From assembly GCF_001854405.1 (NCBI RefSeq), contig NZ_CP017718.1, positions 3,410,001-3,474,000 of the forward strand: 64,000 nucleotides of DNA, written 5' to 3'. Shown here piece after piece: positions 8,418 through 17,415 of this stretch. This DNA comes from Hyphomonas sp. Mor2 (lineage in GTDB: Bacteria; Pseudomonadota; Alphaproteobacteria; Caulobacterales; Hyphomonadaceae). Position 1 is the stretch's first letter. Each line of letters begins with the position of its first letter. A model generated the notes under the pieces. That model was not told where the DNA came from. It did no database searches and saw nothing but the letters and a program-made list of their open reading frames with translations. The translations under genes were made by a program, and so were the position numbers.

Positions 8418-9938
8418 ATGTCAGATACGATTGCAACACCAGCCGCCCGGGTGGCGGAAACTGAGCTGATGGAGACAAAAACAATGACAGAAGCTCCGCG
8501 CGAAACGGGCGTTAAACGCAAGCTCAAAGCCGACCTCATCGTCATCGGTGGCGGATCCGGCGGCCTCTCCGCGGCGGCTGGTGCGGCAATGCTGGGTCTG
8601 AATGTGATCCTGTACGAGAAGCACGAAATGGGCGGCGACTGCTTGAACTATGGCTGTGTGCCGTCCAAGGCGCTGCTCACCACCGCGAAATATGCCCAGA
8701 CCGCCCGCGAAAGCGCCAAGTTCGGCGTCAGCGTCTCGGAACCCTCCGTCGACTGGGAAGCCGTCAAAGCGCATGTCCAGAAGGCGATCGACACGATTGC
8801 ACCGGTCGACAGCCAGGAGCGTTTCGAAGGTCTCGGCGTCACCGTCATTCGCGAACATGCGCAGTTCAAGAACCGCAAGACGATCGAATCCGCGACCACG
8901 GAAGCGACCGCGCGGCGGATCATTGTTTCAACCGGTTCGACTGCGTTTGTGCCACCTATCCCGGGGCTCAGTGAAACCCCGTTCATTACCAATGAGACGG
9001 TGTTCTCCCTGCCAGAGCAGCCCAAACATCTGGTTATCCTGGGCGGCGGACCCATCGGAATGGAAATGGCACAGGCCTTCCATCGCCTCGGCTCTGAAGT
9101 GACGGTCATCGAAATGGGCCGCGCCATGGCCCGGGCGGATGCGGATCATGCCAAGATTGCTGTCGACGCGATCCGTGAAGAAGGCGTGACCATTCTTGAA
9201 GGTCACAAGGCCGTGCAGATTTCTGGCAGCGCTGGCGCAATCTCGGTTGAGACCGAGAGCGAAGACGGCACCAAGACCATCGCCGGAACGCATCTGCTCG
9301 TCGCCGTTGGGCGCCGGGCCATGCTGGACGGGCTCGAGCTGGAGGCCGGCAAGGTCGATTATGACCGAAGCGGCATTCAGGTCAGCGACAAGCTGCGCTC
9401 GGTCTCGAATCCGCGCGTTTGGGCCCTCGGCGACATTGCCGGACAGGGCCAGTTTACGCACCTTGCCGGGTGGCACGCGTCTGTCTTCACGCGTCGGGCC
9501 CTTTTCAAGCAAGGCAGCAAGGCGAGTGATCTGCCATTACCAGCCGTCACTTATGTGGCTCCGGAAGTGGCTCAGGTGGGCCTCACCGAAGCCGAAGCGC
9601 GCGAGCAATATGGCGACAGTGTCACCACCTCCTCCTTCCCGTTCCATGAGAATGATCGGGCCATTGCCGAAGGAAAAACTCTTGGCGAGGCCAAGCTGGT
9701 CATTCGCAAGGGCAAGCTCCTCGGCGCGTCTGTGGTTGGCGAAGGCGCCGGCGATATCATCCAGATTGTCGGCTATGGCATGTCGAACAAGCTCGGCGTG
9801 CAATCGCTGACCAATTTCATCTCGCCGTATCCAACCCGGGCCGAGGTCGTGAAGCGTGCCGCGAGTGCGCACTTTACGCCAACTGTTTTCGGCAAGGCGT
9901 CGAGAACCTTGGTCGGGTTGCTGCAACGCATCCCTTAG
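8418..9938 (+). CDS. Mercuric-reductase-like pyridine nucleotide-disulfide oxidoreductase
   Basis: A 506-residue flavoprotein of the dihydrolipoamide dehydrogenase/mercuric reductase family. It has FAD-binding IVIGGGSGGLSAA (about residues 40-55), the redox disulfide GGDCLNYGCVPSKALL, NAD(P)-binding VILGGGPIGMEMAQAF, and the second FAD motif VWALGDIAG. The C-terminal region reads ISPYPTRAEVVKRAA, without the His of the His-Glu pair of true lipoamide dehydrogenases. It also lacks the N-terminal HMA domain and C-terminal Cys pair of MerA. It is therefore neither clear Lpd nor MerA. Coupling to a TVP38 gene recurs in many bacteria; the substrate is unknown. Confidence 0.85.
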   Translation: MSDTIATPAARVAETELMETKTMTEAPRETGVKRKLKADLIVIGGGSGGLSAAAGAAMLGLNVILYEKHEMGGDCLNYGCVPSKALLTTAKYAQTARESAKFGVSVSEPSVDWEAVKAHVQKAIDTIAPVDSQERFEGLGVTVIREHAQFKNRKTIESATTEATARRIIVSTGSTAFVPPIPGLSETPFITNETVFSLPEQPKHLVILGGGPIGMEMAQAFHRLGSEVTVIEMGRAMARADADHAKIAVDAIREEGVTILEGHKAVQISGSAGAISVETESEDGTKTIAGTHLLVAVGRRAMLDGLELEAGKVDYDRSGIQVSDKLRSVSNPRVWALGDIAGQGQFTHLAGWHASVFTRRALFKQGSKASDLPLPAVTYVAPEVAQVGLTEAEAREQYGDSVTTSSFPFHENDRAIAEGKTLGEAKLVIRKGKLLGASVVGEGAGDIIQIVGYGMSNKLGVQSLTNFISPYPTRAEVVKRAASAHFTPTVFGKASRTLVGLLQRIP

Positions 9939-9953
9939 GCTAGTGGCCGAGGG

Positions 9954-11363
9954 GTGACTGAAATTCAGGATCTGAGCGCGCCCAGGCGCAAGTTGCGGTG
10001 GCGGGACAGCCTGTCCTTCAGGCTGTTCATGATCGCCATCGCAACCGTCATGGTGGTTGAAGCTTTGATCTTTGTTCCAAGCGCCACGAGCTTCCGCAAT
10101 GACTGGATCGAAGATCAGGTCGATGCGGCGCGACTGGCCACGCTGGCGCTCGAAGCGGCGCCCAGCCGGATGGTGTCGGAAGAGCTGGAAGAAGATCTGC
10201 TCGAAAGCGCCATGGTCCTAGCGGTGGCGGAAGTCTATGACGAACGGCGCGATATGATCCTCAATCCGGGCGAACCGATTGAAGGCACGCGCGAGATTAT
10301 CGTGTTCAACAAGAATCCTGGTCTCCGAGAAGTTCGGGACACAATCTCGACCTTCTTCGCACCACGCGACCGGTTCCTGATCATTCGGGCACCCGGGTCC
10401 AGACCGTTTCGTATGCTCGAGATCGTGGTGGATGAGAAAGGGCTCCGGGGAGAGCTCGAAGACTATGGGCGCAATATCCTGGTCCTGTCCCTGATCATTT
10501 CGATTAGCACCGGCGGGTTGATCTATCTGATGCTGTTACTGACCGTGGTGCGGCCGATCCGGCGGGTCACACAGTCGGTTGAGCAGATTCGAGATGAACC
10601 CGGAAGCTGGAAACGGCGTCTATCGCCAACCCCTCGCGGCGACGAAATCGGTCGCGCCCAAAATGCGCTCTCCGATATGGAAGAGGCGGTCTCGAATGCG
10701 TTTCGCCAGCAAGAACGATTGGCCCAGCTCGGCGAAGCTGTCGCTAAGATCAATCATGATCTGAGAAACTCCCTCGCCACGGCGCAGCTCGTCTCGGACA
10801 ATCTCTCGCGATCCGAAGATCCACGCGTCGCCAAGAGTCTGCCGCGTCTGGAGCGAGCGCTGGAACGGGCCATCAATCTCGCAAGTGATACGCTGAAATA
10901 TGGTCGCTCATCCGTGCCAGAATCGAGTCTTCAAAAAGTACGTCTGTTCGATATTGCCGAGGAAGCGGCGGCCGAAGCGCTGGCGGCCTTTGGTGATGTG
11001 ACGTTCAGCAATGAGGTCGACTTACAAGCTGCGGCTCAGGCTGATCCGGATCATCTGCATCGGATCTGCGCAAACCTGATCCGCAATGCGGCCGAGGCGA
11101 TGGACGGCGAAGGTGAGATTTCAGTTGGCTTTGACGGGACCGTGTTGAGCGTCGCCGATACTGGGCCCGGGCTGCCGGAGCAGGCGCGCGCCAATTTGTT
11201 CAAGCCATTCGCGGGGTCCACCCGCCGAGACGGAACCGGGCTTGGCCTCGCCCTCTCGCGGGATCTTGCGCGGGCCATGGGCGGCGATCTTGAGCTGGAT
11301 GAAACTGGCGATGCCGGGACCCGGTTCGTGATTACCTTGCCGAACGAAGATCAGGGCGCGTAA
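9954..11363 (+). CDS. Membrane sensor histidine kinase (orphan)
   Basis: A 469-residue sensor kinase with a GTG start. Transmembrane segments at about residues 22-42 and 174-198 bracket a periplasmic domain of roughly 130 residues. A HAMP-like linker follows (VVRPIRRVTQSVEQIRDE). The dimerisation helix carries INHDLRNSLATAQ with phosphoacceptor H268. The HATPase domain shows the N-box LIRNAAEAMDG, G1 DTGPGLP and G2 GTGLGLALSRDLA. It lies 15 bp behind the flavoprotein gene, so it may be co-transcribed. No response regulator gene is adjacent, and the signal is unknown. Its end overlaps ubiB convergently by 13 bp. Confidence 0.9.
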   Translation: MTEIQDLSAPRRKLRWRDSLSFRLFMIAIATVMVVEALIFVPSATSFRNDWIEDQVDAARLATLALEAAPSRMVSEELEEDLLESAMVLAVAEVYDERRDMILNPGEPIEGTREIIVFNKNPGLREVRDTISTFFAPRDRFLIIRAPGSRPFRMLEIVVDEKGLRGELEDYGRNILVLSLIISISTGGLIYLMLLLTVVRPIRRVTQSVEQIRDEPGSWKRRLSPTPRGDEIGRAQNALSDMEEAVSNAFRQQERLAQLGEAVAKINHDLRNSLATAQLVSDNLSRSEDPRVAKSLPRLERALERAINLASDTLKYGRSSVPESSLQKVRLFDIAEEAAAEALAAFGDVTFSNEVDLQAAAQADPDHLHRICANLIRNAAEAMDGEGEISVGFDGTVLSVADTGPGLPEQARANLFKPFAGSTRRDGTGLGLALSRDLARAMGGDLELDETGDAGTRFVITLPNEDQGA

Positions 11364-12871
11364 ACCACCGCCACGATTGCAGCCACCAGGGCCAGAAAGA
11401 AGCCCATCCAACCCCACCAGGGCGCGAAGCGCTCGCGCGGCAGAGGGGCTGGCTCAGGCGCGTTCAGTTTCGCTTCGAACTGATCCATGACCTCCGGCAG
11501 GCGTTTCAAACGATCGGCGACGTCCTTGACGTTCTGCGCCACCAGTTTTGCGGCGCCTGCCGGACCAAGATTCTGTGTGATCCAGTCTTTCACCACCGGC
11601 TCGGCTGCTGACCAGATATCGTGGCCGGGATCGATGGTGCGAGCGACGCCCTCAACCTGGACCATGGTCTTCTGCAGCAGAACCAATTCCGGTCTCAGCT
11701 GCATGCCGAATGTGTGGGTGAAATCGAGCAGCTGAAGGAGCAGACGCCCCATCGAGACATCGCTGGCTGATTTGCCATGGATGGGCTCGCCGACGCTGCG
11801 CAGGGCTTGCGCGAAATCGCCAACGGACTTGTCTGCCGGGACGTATCCCGCCTCAAAGTGAACTTCCGCGACACGGTGATAATCGCGTTTCAGGAAGCCC
11901 CAGAGAATCTCGGCCAGAAAGCGCCGCTCATTCAAGCCGATCCGGCCGATAATGCCAAAGTCCACGAGCGCCAGGCGGCCGTCCGGCGTGACGATCATAT
12001 TGCCTTCATGCATGTCCGCATGGAACACACCATGATGGATCGCATGGTCGAGAAAGCCACGTGTCACAGTATTGGCGAGTGTGGCGCGATCGATCCCAGG
12101 AGTGTTCGCCGCTTCAGGGTCGGTGAGCGGAATGCCGTCGACCCATTCAGTCGTCAGCACGCGCTTGCCTGAGCGGTCCCAGTCGACTTCGGGAATATAA
12201 TAATAGCCCGCCTTGAACGAGAGTTCGCGCATCTCGTCGGCGCCGCCCGCTTCCAGGCGCAGATCGAGTTCCTTCTCCATCGACTCCGCCACCGTCTCTG
12301 TAAACGCGACCGGGGCGAGGCGGCGGCTCTCAACATTGACGCGTTCAACGGTGCGCGCCGCGCGCTTCATAGCGCGGAGTTCGCGGCTGATCAGGGTTTC
12401 CACCTTCGGGCGCAGGATTTTGACAGCTTTGGTGCCATCCATGGTCTGCACCCGGTGCACCTGAGCCAGCGAGGCCGCGGCGATGGGCTCAGACAAGTCC
12501 GGGAACAGCATGGTCGCGTCGTCGCCAAACTCCTCCTCCAGCGCCGCCTTGGCGGCTTTCATCGAGAAAGGTGGCAGTTTGTCTTTCAGGCGTGACAGGT
12601 CGCTGGTCGTCTCCACCCCGAACACATCCGGGCGGGTCGCCAGGAATTGGCCAAGCTTGATATAAGCCGGGCCGAGCTTTTCCAGCGCCGTGGCGAGGCG
12701 TTCACCGGGACGCCCTTTGGCGCCGCCGCCAAATATCCGCAGCGTCTTGCCCGCAATCCGGGCCGGGAAGGGCAGGCGGGAATGATATTCGCCGGGCAAT
12801 ATCACATCATGACGCGCCAGCGCCGTGCCCGCACGCAGAAGCCGTCCATAATCTGCCAACGCCTTGAACAT
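11351..12871 (-). CDS. ubiB: Ubiquinone biosynthesis accessory kinase-like protein UbiB
   Basis: An ABC1/ADCK-family atypical kinase needed for aerobic ubiquinone biosynthesis. The 506-residue sequence contains the family KxGQ motif (GPAYIKLGQFLATRPD), the alanine-rich nucleotide loop AAASLAQVHR, the catalytic HADMHEGNM and the DFG-like VDFGIIGRIG. Two hydrophobic C-terminal segments (last about 40 residues) anchor it in the inner membrane. It starts 3 bp after the ubiE stop, forming the usual ubiE-ubiB operon. Confidence 0.95.
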   Translation of the reverse strand: MFKALADYGRLLRAGTALARHDVILPGEYHSRLPFPARIAGKTLRIFGGGAKGRPGERLATALEKLGPAYIKLGQFLATRPDVFGVETTSDLSRLKDKLPPFSMKAAKAALEEEFGDDATMLFPDLSEPIAAASLAQVHRVQTMDGTKAVKILRPKVETLISRELRAMKRAARTVERVNVESRRLAPVAFTETVAESMEKELDLRLEAGGADEMRELSFKAGYYYIPEVDWDRSGKRVLTTEWVDGIPLTDPEAANTPGIDRATLANTVTRGFLDHAIHHGVFHADMHEGNMIVTPDGRLALVDFGIIGRIGLNERRFLAEILWGFLKRDYHRVAEVHFEAGYVPADKSVGDFAQALRSVGEPIHGKSASDVSMGRLLLQLLDFTHTFGMQLRPELVLLQKTMVQVEGVARTIDPGHDIWSAAEPVVKDWITQNLGPAGAAKLVAQNVKDVADRLKRLPEVMDQFEAKLNAPEPAPLPRERFAPWWGWMGFFLALVAAIVAVVYAP

Positions 12872-12874
12872 GGC

Positions 12875-13651
12875 TCAGATCGCCCAGCCAAAGTGCAGCG
12901 CTGCAATGCCGCCGGAGAAATTGGTGATCGAGACATTTGAAAATCCGGCCTCTTCGATCTCGGCCTTGAACGTGTCCTGATCGGGGAATTGTCGAATACT
13001 TTCAACCAGATACTGATAGGACTCGCGGTCGCCAGTGACGATCTTGCCGACTTCCGGGATCACATTGAAGCTGTAGGCGTCATAGGCTTTTTGCAGCATC
13101 GGCGCTGTCATCTGGCTGAATTCCAGCACGGCGAGGCGGCCGCCGGGTTTCAGGACGCGCTTGAATTCGCGCAAGCCGGCGAGGCGATCGGCGAAATTGC
13201 GGATGCCGAAACTGATGGTCAGCGCATCGAAACTGCGATCTGGATAGGGCAGGGCGGTGCCGTCGGCGCAGACCCAGTCGAGCCGGTCGCCCCACTTTTC
13301 ATTGTCGCTACGTCCCTTGCCAGCCTCTAACATCGCGTCATTGATGTCGCAGACAATTGCTGAGGCTCGCCGAAAATCGCGCCGGCGCTTCCCAGCTTCG
13401 TCGGCCAGGCTCAGAAACGCGCGGGCCAGCTCGCCCGTACCACCGGCCACATCGAGGTGTCGTTCGCCCGGCTGCGGGTTCACCCGGTTCATCGTGTCAT
13501 GCTTCCACAAGCGATGGACTCCGGCGGACATGAAATCATTCATCACATCATATTTCGACGCGACCGAGCGAAATACGCCTTTGACCCGGTCGACTTTCTC
13601 GTCCGGGGTCACCTGCTCAAAGCCAAAAGAGACGGTATCTTGTTCGCTCAT
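12875..13651 (-). CDS. ubiE: Bifunctional demethylmenaquinone/2-methoxy-6-polyprenyl-1,4-benzoquinol methyltransferase UbiE
   Basis: SAM-dependent C-methyltransferase of ubiquinone (and menaquinone) synthesis. It shows VFRSVASKYDVMNDFMSAGVHRLWK, the SAM-binding LDVAGGTGELA, and ALTISFGIRNFADR followed by VLKPGGRLAVLEFS, all UbiE/COQ5 signatures. Length is 258 residues. An ATG three codons upstream is equally possible; neither has a strong ribosome site, and I chose the one giving the usual MSEQ-type start. Confidence 0.95.
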   Translation of the reverse strand: MSEQDTVSFGFEQVTPDEKVDRVKGVFRSVASKYDVMNDFMSAGVHRLWKHDTMNRVNPQPGERHLDVAGGTGELARAFLSLADEAGKRRRDFRRASAIVCDINDAMLEAGKGRSDNEKWGDRLDWVCADGTALPYPDRSFDALTISFGIRNFADRLAGLREFKRVLKPGGRLAVLEFSQMTAPMLQKAYDAYSFNVIPEVGKIVTGDRESYQYLVESIRQFPDQDTFKAEIEEAGFSNVSITNFSGGIAALHFGWAI

Positions 13652-13758
13652 GGCCTGCATCTAAGCAGAGATGTCTTAAAGAGCCATGCGCAGAGGTGTC
13701 GCGGAACTGTAAATAGTATGCCCTAATTCGCCCGCATTTGGTGTGTTCTCTGCTCGGT

Positions 13759-14730
13759 ATGGGAGTGAGGACGCAGACAGTCGGCTTGGTGAAAGCGATC
13801 AATCGGGATGCCAGACACTGGCAGATCCTCGCGCTCTTTGGCCTGTTCTGTATTTCCGTCACGACGAGTGATTTTTCAGCGCGGCCGCTGGCTCTGATCG
13901 CGGCGATCATTGGCGCGATGAGTGCGCAGATGACTGGCACCATCTGGGTGAATGCCCGCCGGGAAAATCGCCGTGCGTCATCGGGCAGCTATTGGCGCGG
14001 GTCCAGCCTCGAGGCGGGAGTCGTCGGATGGATGTCCGGGTTTCAGTGGAAGTCAGCGCTGATCACATCGCTCTCTCTGTCGATCCTGCTGCGCGCCAAT
14101 TCGCTTTGGTTCTGGCTCGCCGCCGGATTCATCGCGATCAGTGCCAAATTCCTGATCCGTTATCGCGGCAAGCACCTGTTCAACCCGGCCTGCATTGGCA
14201 TTGTCACCGTCAGCCTGATCGGCGGGTCCGCCGCCTGGGTCTCGCCCGGGCAATGGGGACAGGCCCCAATCTTCGCGGCCTTTGCCATCGGATTTGCGGC
14301 CCTGGTCCTGTCCAGTGCCAAGCGGCTTGATATTGCGCTTGGGTTCCTGATCGGCTTCGCCGCCATGTTGTTCGGCCGCGCGCTGTATCTCGGCGACCCG
14401 ATGACCATTCCAGTCCATCAGTTGCAATCAGGCGCGTTGCTTGTCTTTGCCTTCTTCATGATCACCGACCCGCGGTCGACGCCAGATTCGCGGCTTGCAC
14501 GGATCCTGTTCGCCTTCGCGGTGGCAGCGCTGGCCGCCTGGCTCAGCTGGGAACATCATATTCGCGGGGCCATGCTCTACGCCTTGGCGGGGCTGGCCCT
14601 CCTCACCCCAATCCTCGACCGTGTGCTGCCTGCACGCCGGTTTGAGTGGCTCTCCCGAAAGGAAAAACCGGATGAACCTGAAACACCTCGCGGGGGCGTG
14701 CGCCCTCGGCCTCACGTCGTTCGCGCTTAG
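13759..14730 (+). CDS. Stand-alone RnfD/NqrB-family membrane protein
   Basis: A polytopic protein of about 323 residues with some nine hydrophobic segments, resembling the RnfD/NqrB subunit of ion-pumping NADH/ferredoxin complexes. Family-like features are the GKHLFNPACIGIV segment, SSAKRLDIALGFLIGF and the late FFMITDPRSTPDSR motif. No other rnf or nqr genes are nearby, so it is not part of a complete complex here. A TTG seven codons upstream is an alternative start. The 3' end overlaps the following DUF2330 gene by 59 bp, a strong sign that the two are expressed together. Confidence 0.75.
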   Translation: MGVRTQTVGLVKAINRDARHWQILALFGLFCISVTTSDFSARPLALIAAIIGAMSAQMTGTIWVNARRENRRASSGSYWRGSSLEAGVVGWMSGFQWKSALITSLSLSILLRANSLWFWLAAGFIAISAKFLIRYRGKHLFNPACIGIVTVSLIGGSAAWVSPGQWGQAPIFAAFAIGFAALVLSSAKRLDIALGFLIGFAAMLFGRALYLGDPMTIPVHQLQSGALLVFAFFMITDPRSTPDSRLARILFAFAVAALAAWLSWEHHIRGAMLYALAGLALLTPILDRVLPARRFEWLSRKEKPDEPETPRGGVRPRPHVVRA

Positions 14731-16063
14731 CGCGCCTACAGCTTCAGCCTTTTGCGGCTTCTATGTCGCCAAGGCGGACACGGATCTGTTCAATGATGCC
14801 TCAAAAGTGGTGCTGGTGCGTGATGATGAGCGCACCGTGATCACAATGGCGTCGGATTATCGCGGCGACGTGAATGAGTTCGCCATGGTCATCCCGGTCG
14901 TCGACATTCCGGAACGGGAACAGATCAATGTCGCCAATCCGGCCCTGGTTGATCATCTCGACGAGTACACCGCGCCGCGCCTGGTCGAGTATTATGACGA
15001 TAATCCATGCGAACGCGCGATGATGCGCAACATCGTGGTGACAGCGTCCGCGGAGCCAGAAATGATGATGGAAGTGGAAGAGGTCGCGCCAGAGGATCTC
15101 GGCGTCACGATCGAAGCCGAGTATGAAGTCGGCGAATACGACATCCTCATTCTCTCAGCCGAGGAGAGCGATGGCCTGATCACCTGGCTGAACCAGAATG
15201 AGTATCGCATCCCGGATGGGGCCGAGGACGTGGTCGGCGCCTATCTCAAGCGCGGCATGAAATTCTTCGTCGCCAAGGTCAATCTGGAACGCCATGACGG
15301 CTCGTCCATGCTGCGCCCGATCCAGGTGGCGTATGAAGATGAGAATTTCATGCTGCCCATCCGCCTCGGCACGGTGAACGCAGATGGCAAGCAGGAGCTG
15401 TTCGTCTTTGCCATCACCCGCCAGGGCCGGGTCGAAACGACCAATTACAAGACGGTCAAACTGCCCTCAAACATGGATGTGCCAATCTTCGTCAAGGACG
15501 AGTTTGGCGAGTTTTACAAAGCCATGTTCGAGCACCAGACCGAGAAAGAGAACGGCAAGGCGGTGTTCATGGAATATGCCTGGGACATGTCCTGGTGCGA
15601 TCCTTGTGCGGCCAATCCCTTGTCGCGTTCCGAACTGCGCGAGCTGGGCGTCATGTGGCTGGATGAAGGCGGCCAGGGCGACATCCAGCCGATGCCGCGT
15701 CCCGGCATCGGTCCGCAGCCTGTTGATGCGTTCGTGACCCGTTTGCATGTGCGTTACGATGGCCAGACCTTCCCGGAGGACCTGAACTTCCAGGTGACCG
15801 GCGACCGCGAGAATTATCAGGGACGCTATGTCCTGCGTCATCCCTGGCGGGGCGATTATGGACAATGCGAAGCCGCCGGTCAGTATGCTGAAACCCTGGT
15901 CACGCGCTGGGATGCGGAAGCCGAGAGTCTGGCGAAGCTAACGGGCTGGGAGCTGGACGAAATCAAACAGAAAATGGCCGATGGCGGCTTCTCTGCGAGC
16001 GCGGTCGGTGTGCCGGAACCCAAGCCCCAAAAGAGCTGGTGGCAACGTCTTTGGGGGAACTAG
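14672..16063 (+). CDS. Exported DUF2330 domain protein
   Basis: A 463-residue protein with a signal peptide (hydrophobic ACALGLTSFALS, cleavage near TASA^F) followed by CGFYVAKADTDLFNDASKVVLVRD and YRGDVNEFAMVIPVV, the DUF2330 signature. The frame is open upstream inside the RnfD-like gene, but this ATG has an AAAGGA ribosome site and starts the signal peptide. The domain has no known biochemical role. Cysteines in SWCDPCAANPLS could bind metal or form a disulfide after export (inference). Pairing with an RnfD-like gene suggests a joint envelope or redox function. Confidence 0.8.
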   Translation: MNLKHLAGACALGLTSFALSAPTASAFCGFYVAKADTDLFNDASKVVLVRDDERTVITMASDYRGDVNEFAMVIPVVDIPEREQINVANPALVDHLDEYTAPRLVEYYDDNPCERAMMRNIVVTASAEPEMMMEVEEVAPEDLGVTIEAEYEVGEYDILILSAEESDGLITWLNQNEYRIPDGAEDVVGAYLKRGMKFFVAKVNLERHDGSSMLRPIQVAYEDENFMLPIRLGTVNADGKQELFVFAITRQGRVETTNYKTVKLPSNMDVPIFVKDEFGEFYKAMFEHQTEKENGKAVFMEYAWDMSWCDPCAANPLSRSELRELGVMWLDEGGQGDIQPMPRPGIGPQPVDAFVTRLHVRYDGQTFPEDLNFQVTGDRENYQGRYVLRHPWRGDYGQCEAAGQYAETLVTRWDAEAESLAKLTGWELDEIKQKMADGGFSASAVGVPEPKPQKSWWQRLWGN

Positions 16064-16182
16064 ATCGGCGATAAACGGTTGTGATTACAACTGAAAACCC
16101 TGCAAAAACAGGGCGTAATTCCAATCAGAAGTAGAGGCTTTTGTAATACATTTCCGCTACGACCCGTATCAGGGACGTAAAC

Positions 16183-16425
16183 ATGTATACACGCCGCGAT
16201 CTTGTATTTGGACCGGCTCCTCAGGTCGAGGAGGACGGCAATCTATTGGCGTCCGAAAGCGGCGCCGCTGCGATTGAGTATGGCCTGATCGCGTCGCTGA
16301 TTGCGATTGTCTTGACCGCATCTCTAACGCGTCTGGGGAAACGCCAGCGTCGAAATTACAATTGCGTCAAACGCGCCATGCGCGGCAAGCAGGCGAATAG
16401 ATTCTGTAAGAAACGCGGCGCCTGA
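16183..16425 (+). CDS. Flp-type (type IVb) pilin-like small protein, orphan
   Basis: An 80-residue protein with the Flp/Fap prepilin motif: G27^AAAIEYGLIASLIAIVLTASLTRLG, matching the tad-pilus rule of cleavage after Gly with Glu at +5 and Tyr at +6. The leader of 27 residues is longer than usual. The C-terminus is atypical, strongly basic with two cysteines (NYNCVKRAMRGKQ...RFCKKRGA), rather than the neutral Flp tail. No tad/cpa genes are in the window. It might be a minor pilin, a decayed copy, or a peptide reusing the prepilin pathway. The stop lies 3 bp from the convergent mutM stop. Confidence 0.6.
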   Translation: MYTRRDLVFGPAPQVEEDGNLLASESGAAAIEYGLIASLIAIVLTASLTRLGKRQRRNYNCVKRAMRGKQANRFCKKRGA

Positions 16426-16428
16426 GCC

Positions 16429-17274
16429 CTATCTCTGACAGGTTCCGCAGAAGAATGTGGACCGACCTGATTGCACAATGCGCTGAACCGTCGCGCCGCA
16501 CGTATCGCATGCAGACCCTTCACGATCATAGACGTGAAAGTGCTTCTGAAAGTAACCAAGCTCGCCGCTGGCACTGGCAAAATCGGAGATCGAGGACCCG
16601 CCCGCTGCAATCGCTTCTGCGATCACGTCATTGATGGCCGGGGCGAGGCGCTCAGCGCGTTTGCCGGCCACGGAATGAGCCTTGCGCCGCGGACTGATGC
16701 CGGCACGAAAAAGCGCTTCGCAAACATAGATATTGCCGAGCCCGGCGATCACAGCCTGATCCAGCAAGACAGACTTGATCGGCGCAGTCTTGCCCGCAAG
16801 GATTTCATTCAGATACGCCGAACTGAACCCGTTCGAGAGCGGCTCCGGGCCGAGATGGGCAATGCGCGGATACGCGTCCAGCTGCGCAATTGGCCACAGC
16901 TCCATGAAGCCAAACCGACGCGGGTCATTATAGGTCACCGTCGCGCCGTCCTGCATGTGAAAGACGACATGGTCATGGGCCGGATTTGTTCCCGGATCAT
17001 GATGAAAGTCGGCGGATGCCGCGCTGTTCACCGTAAACCGTCCGGACATGCCGAGATGCATGATCAAGGCTTCGTCGGTGGAGAGTTCAGTGACCAGGAA
17101 CTTGGCCCGCCGGCCCATGCGCAGGATGCGGGCGCCCTCGACCCGCTCGCGAAACTGAACCGGGAACGGAAAGCGCAAGTCCGCGCGATGAACATCGAGG
17201 CGTTCGATACGCTTGTCCTGCATGGCGGGTGACAGGCCGCGGCGGACGGTTTCGACTTCGGGCAATTCAGGCAT
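16429..17274 (-). CDS. mutM: Formamidopyrimidine-DNA glycosylase
   Basis: Fpg/MutM excises 8-oxoguanine and formamidopyrimidines and cleaves the abasic site. The 281-residue protein begins MPELPEVETVRRGL, with the catalytic proline (after Met removal) and glutamate. It shows GMSGRF, the helix-two-turn-helix GLGNIYVCEALFRAGISP, and the C-terminal C4 zinc finger CDTCGATVQRIVQSGRSTFFCGTCQ. Translation could begin 19 codons upstream, but N-terminal proline chemistry requires this start. In many Alphaproteobacteria mutM adjoins ubiE; here three rightward genes separate them. Confidence 0.96.
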   Translation of the reverse strand: MPELPEVETVRRGLSPAMQDKRIERLDVHRADLRFPFPVQFRERVEGARILRMGRRAKFLVTELSTDEALIMHLGMSGRFTVNSAASADFHHDPGTNPAHDHVVFHMQDGATVTYNDPRRFGFMELWPIAQLDAYPRIAHLGPEPLSNGFSSAYLNEILAGKTAPIKSVLLDQAVIAGLGNIYVCEALFRAGISPRRKAHSVAGKRAERLAPAINDVIAEAIAAGGSSISDFASASGELGYFQKHFHVYDREGSACDTCGATVQRIVQSGRSTFFCGTCQR

Positions 17275-17415
17275 GGCTCGCAGGTACAACTCTGCACGCG
17301 CGAGGACAAGAAGGTGGCCGCAATCGGCCAAGTTTGACCATTTGAAGCAATCTCCTGATTATGCCATTCGATTACACAGACGCCAGCGATGCAGCAGATT
17401 GGGGGTCGCGCCGAC

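Noticed and set aside
8418-9938. Assignment of the flavoprotein as mercuric reductase or as E3 of the 2-oxoglutarate complex
   Set aside because: No HMA domain or C-terminal cysteine pair for MerA, and no C-terminal catalytic His for lipoamide dehydrogenase; it is also far from sucAB.
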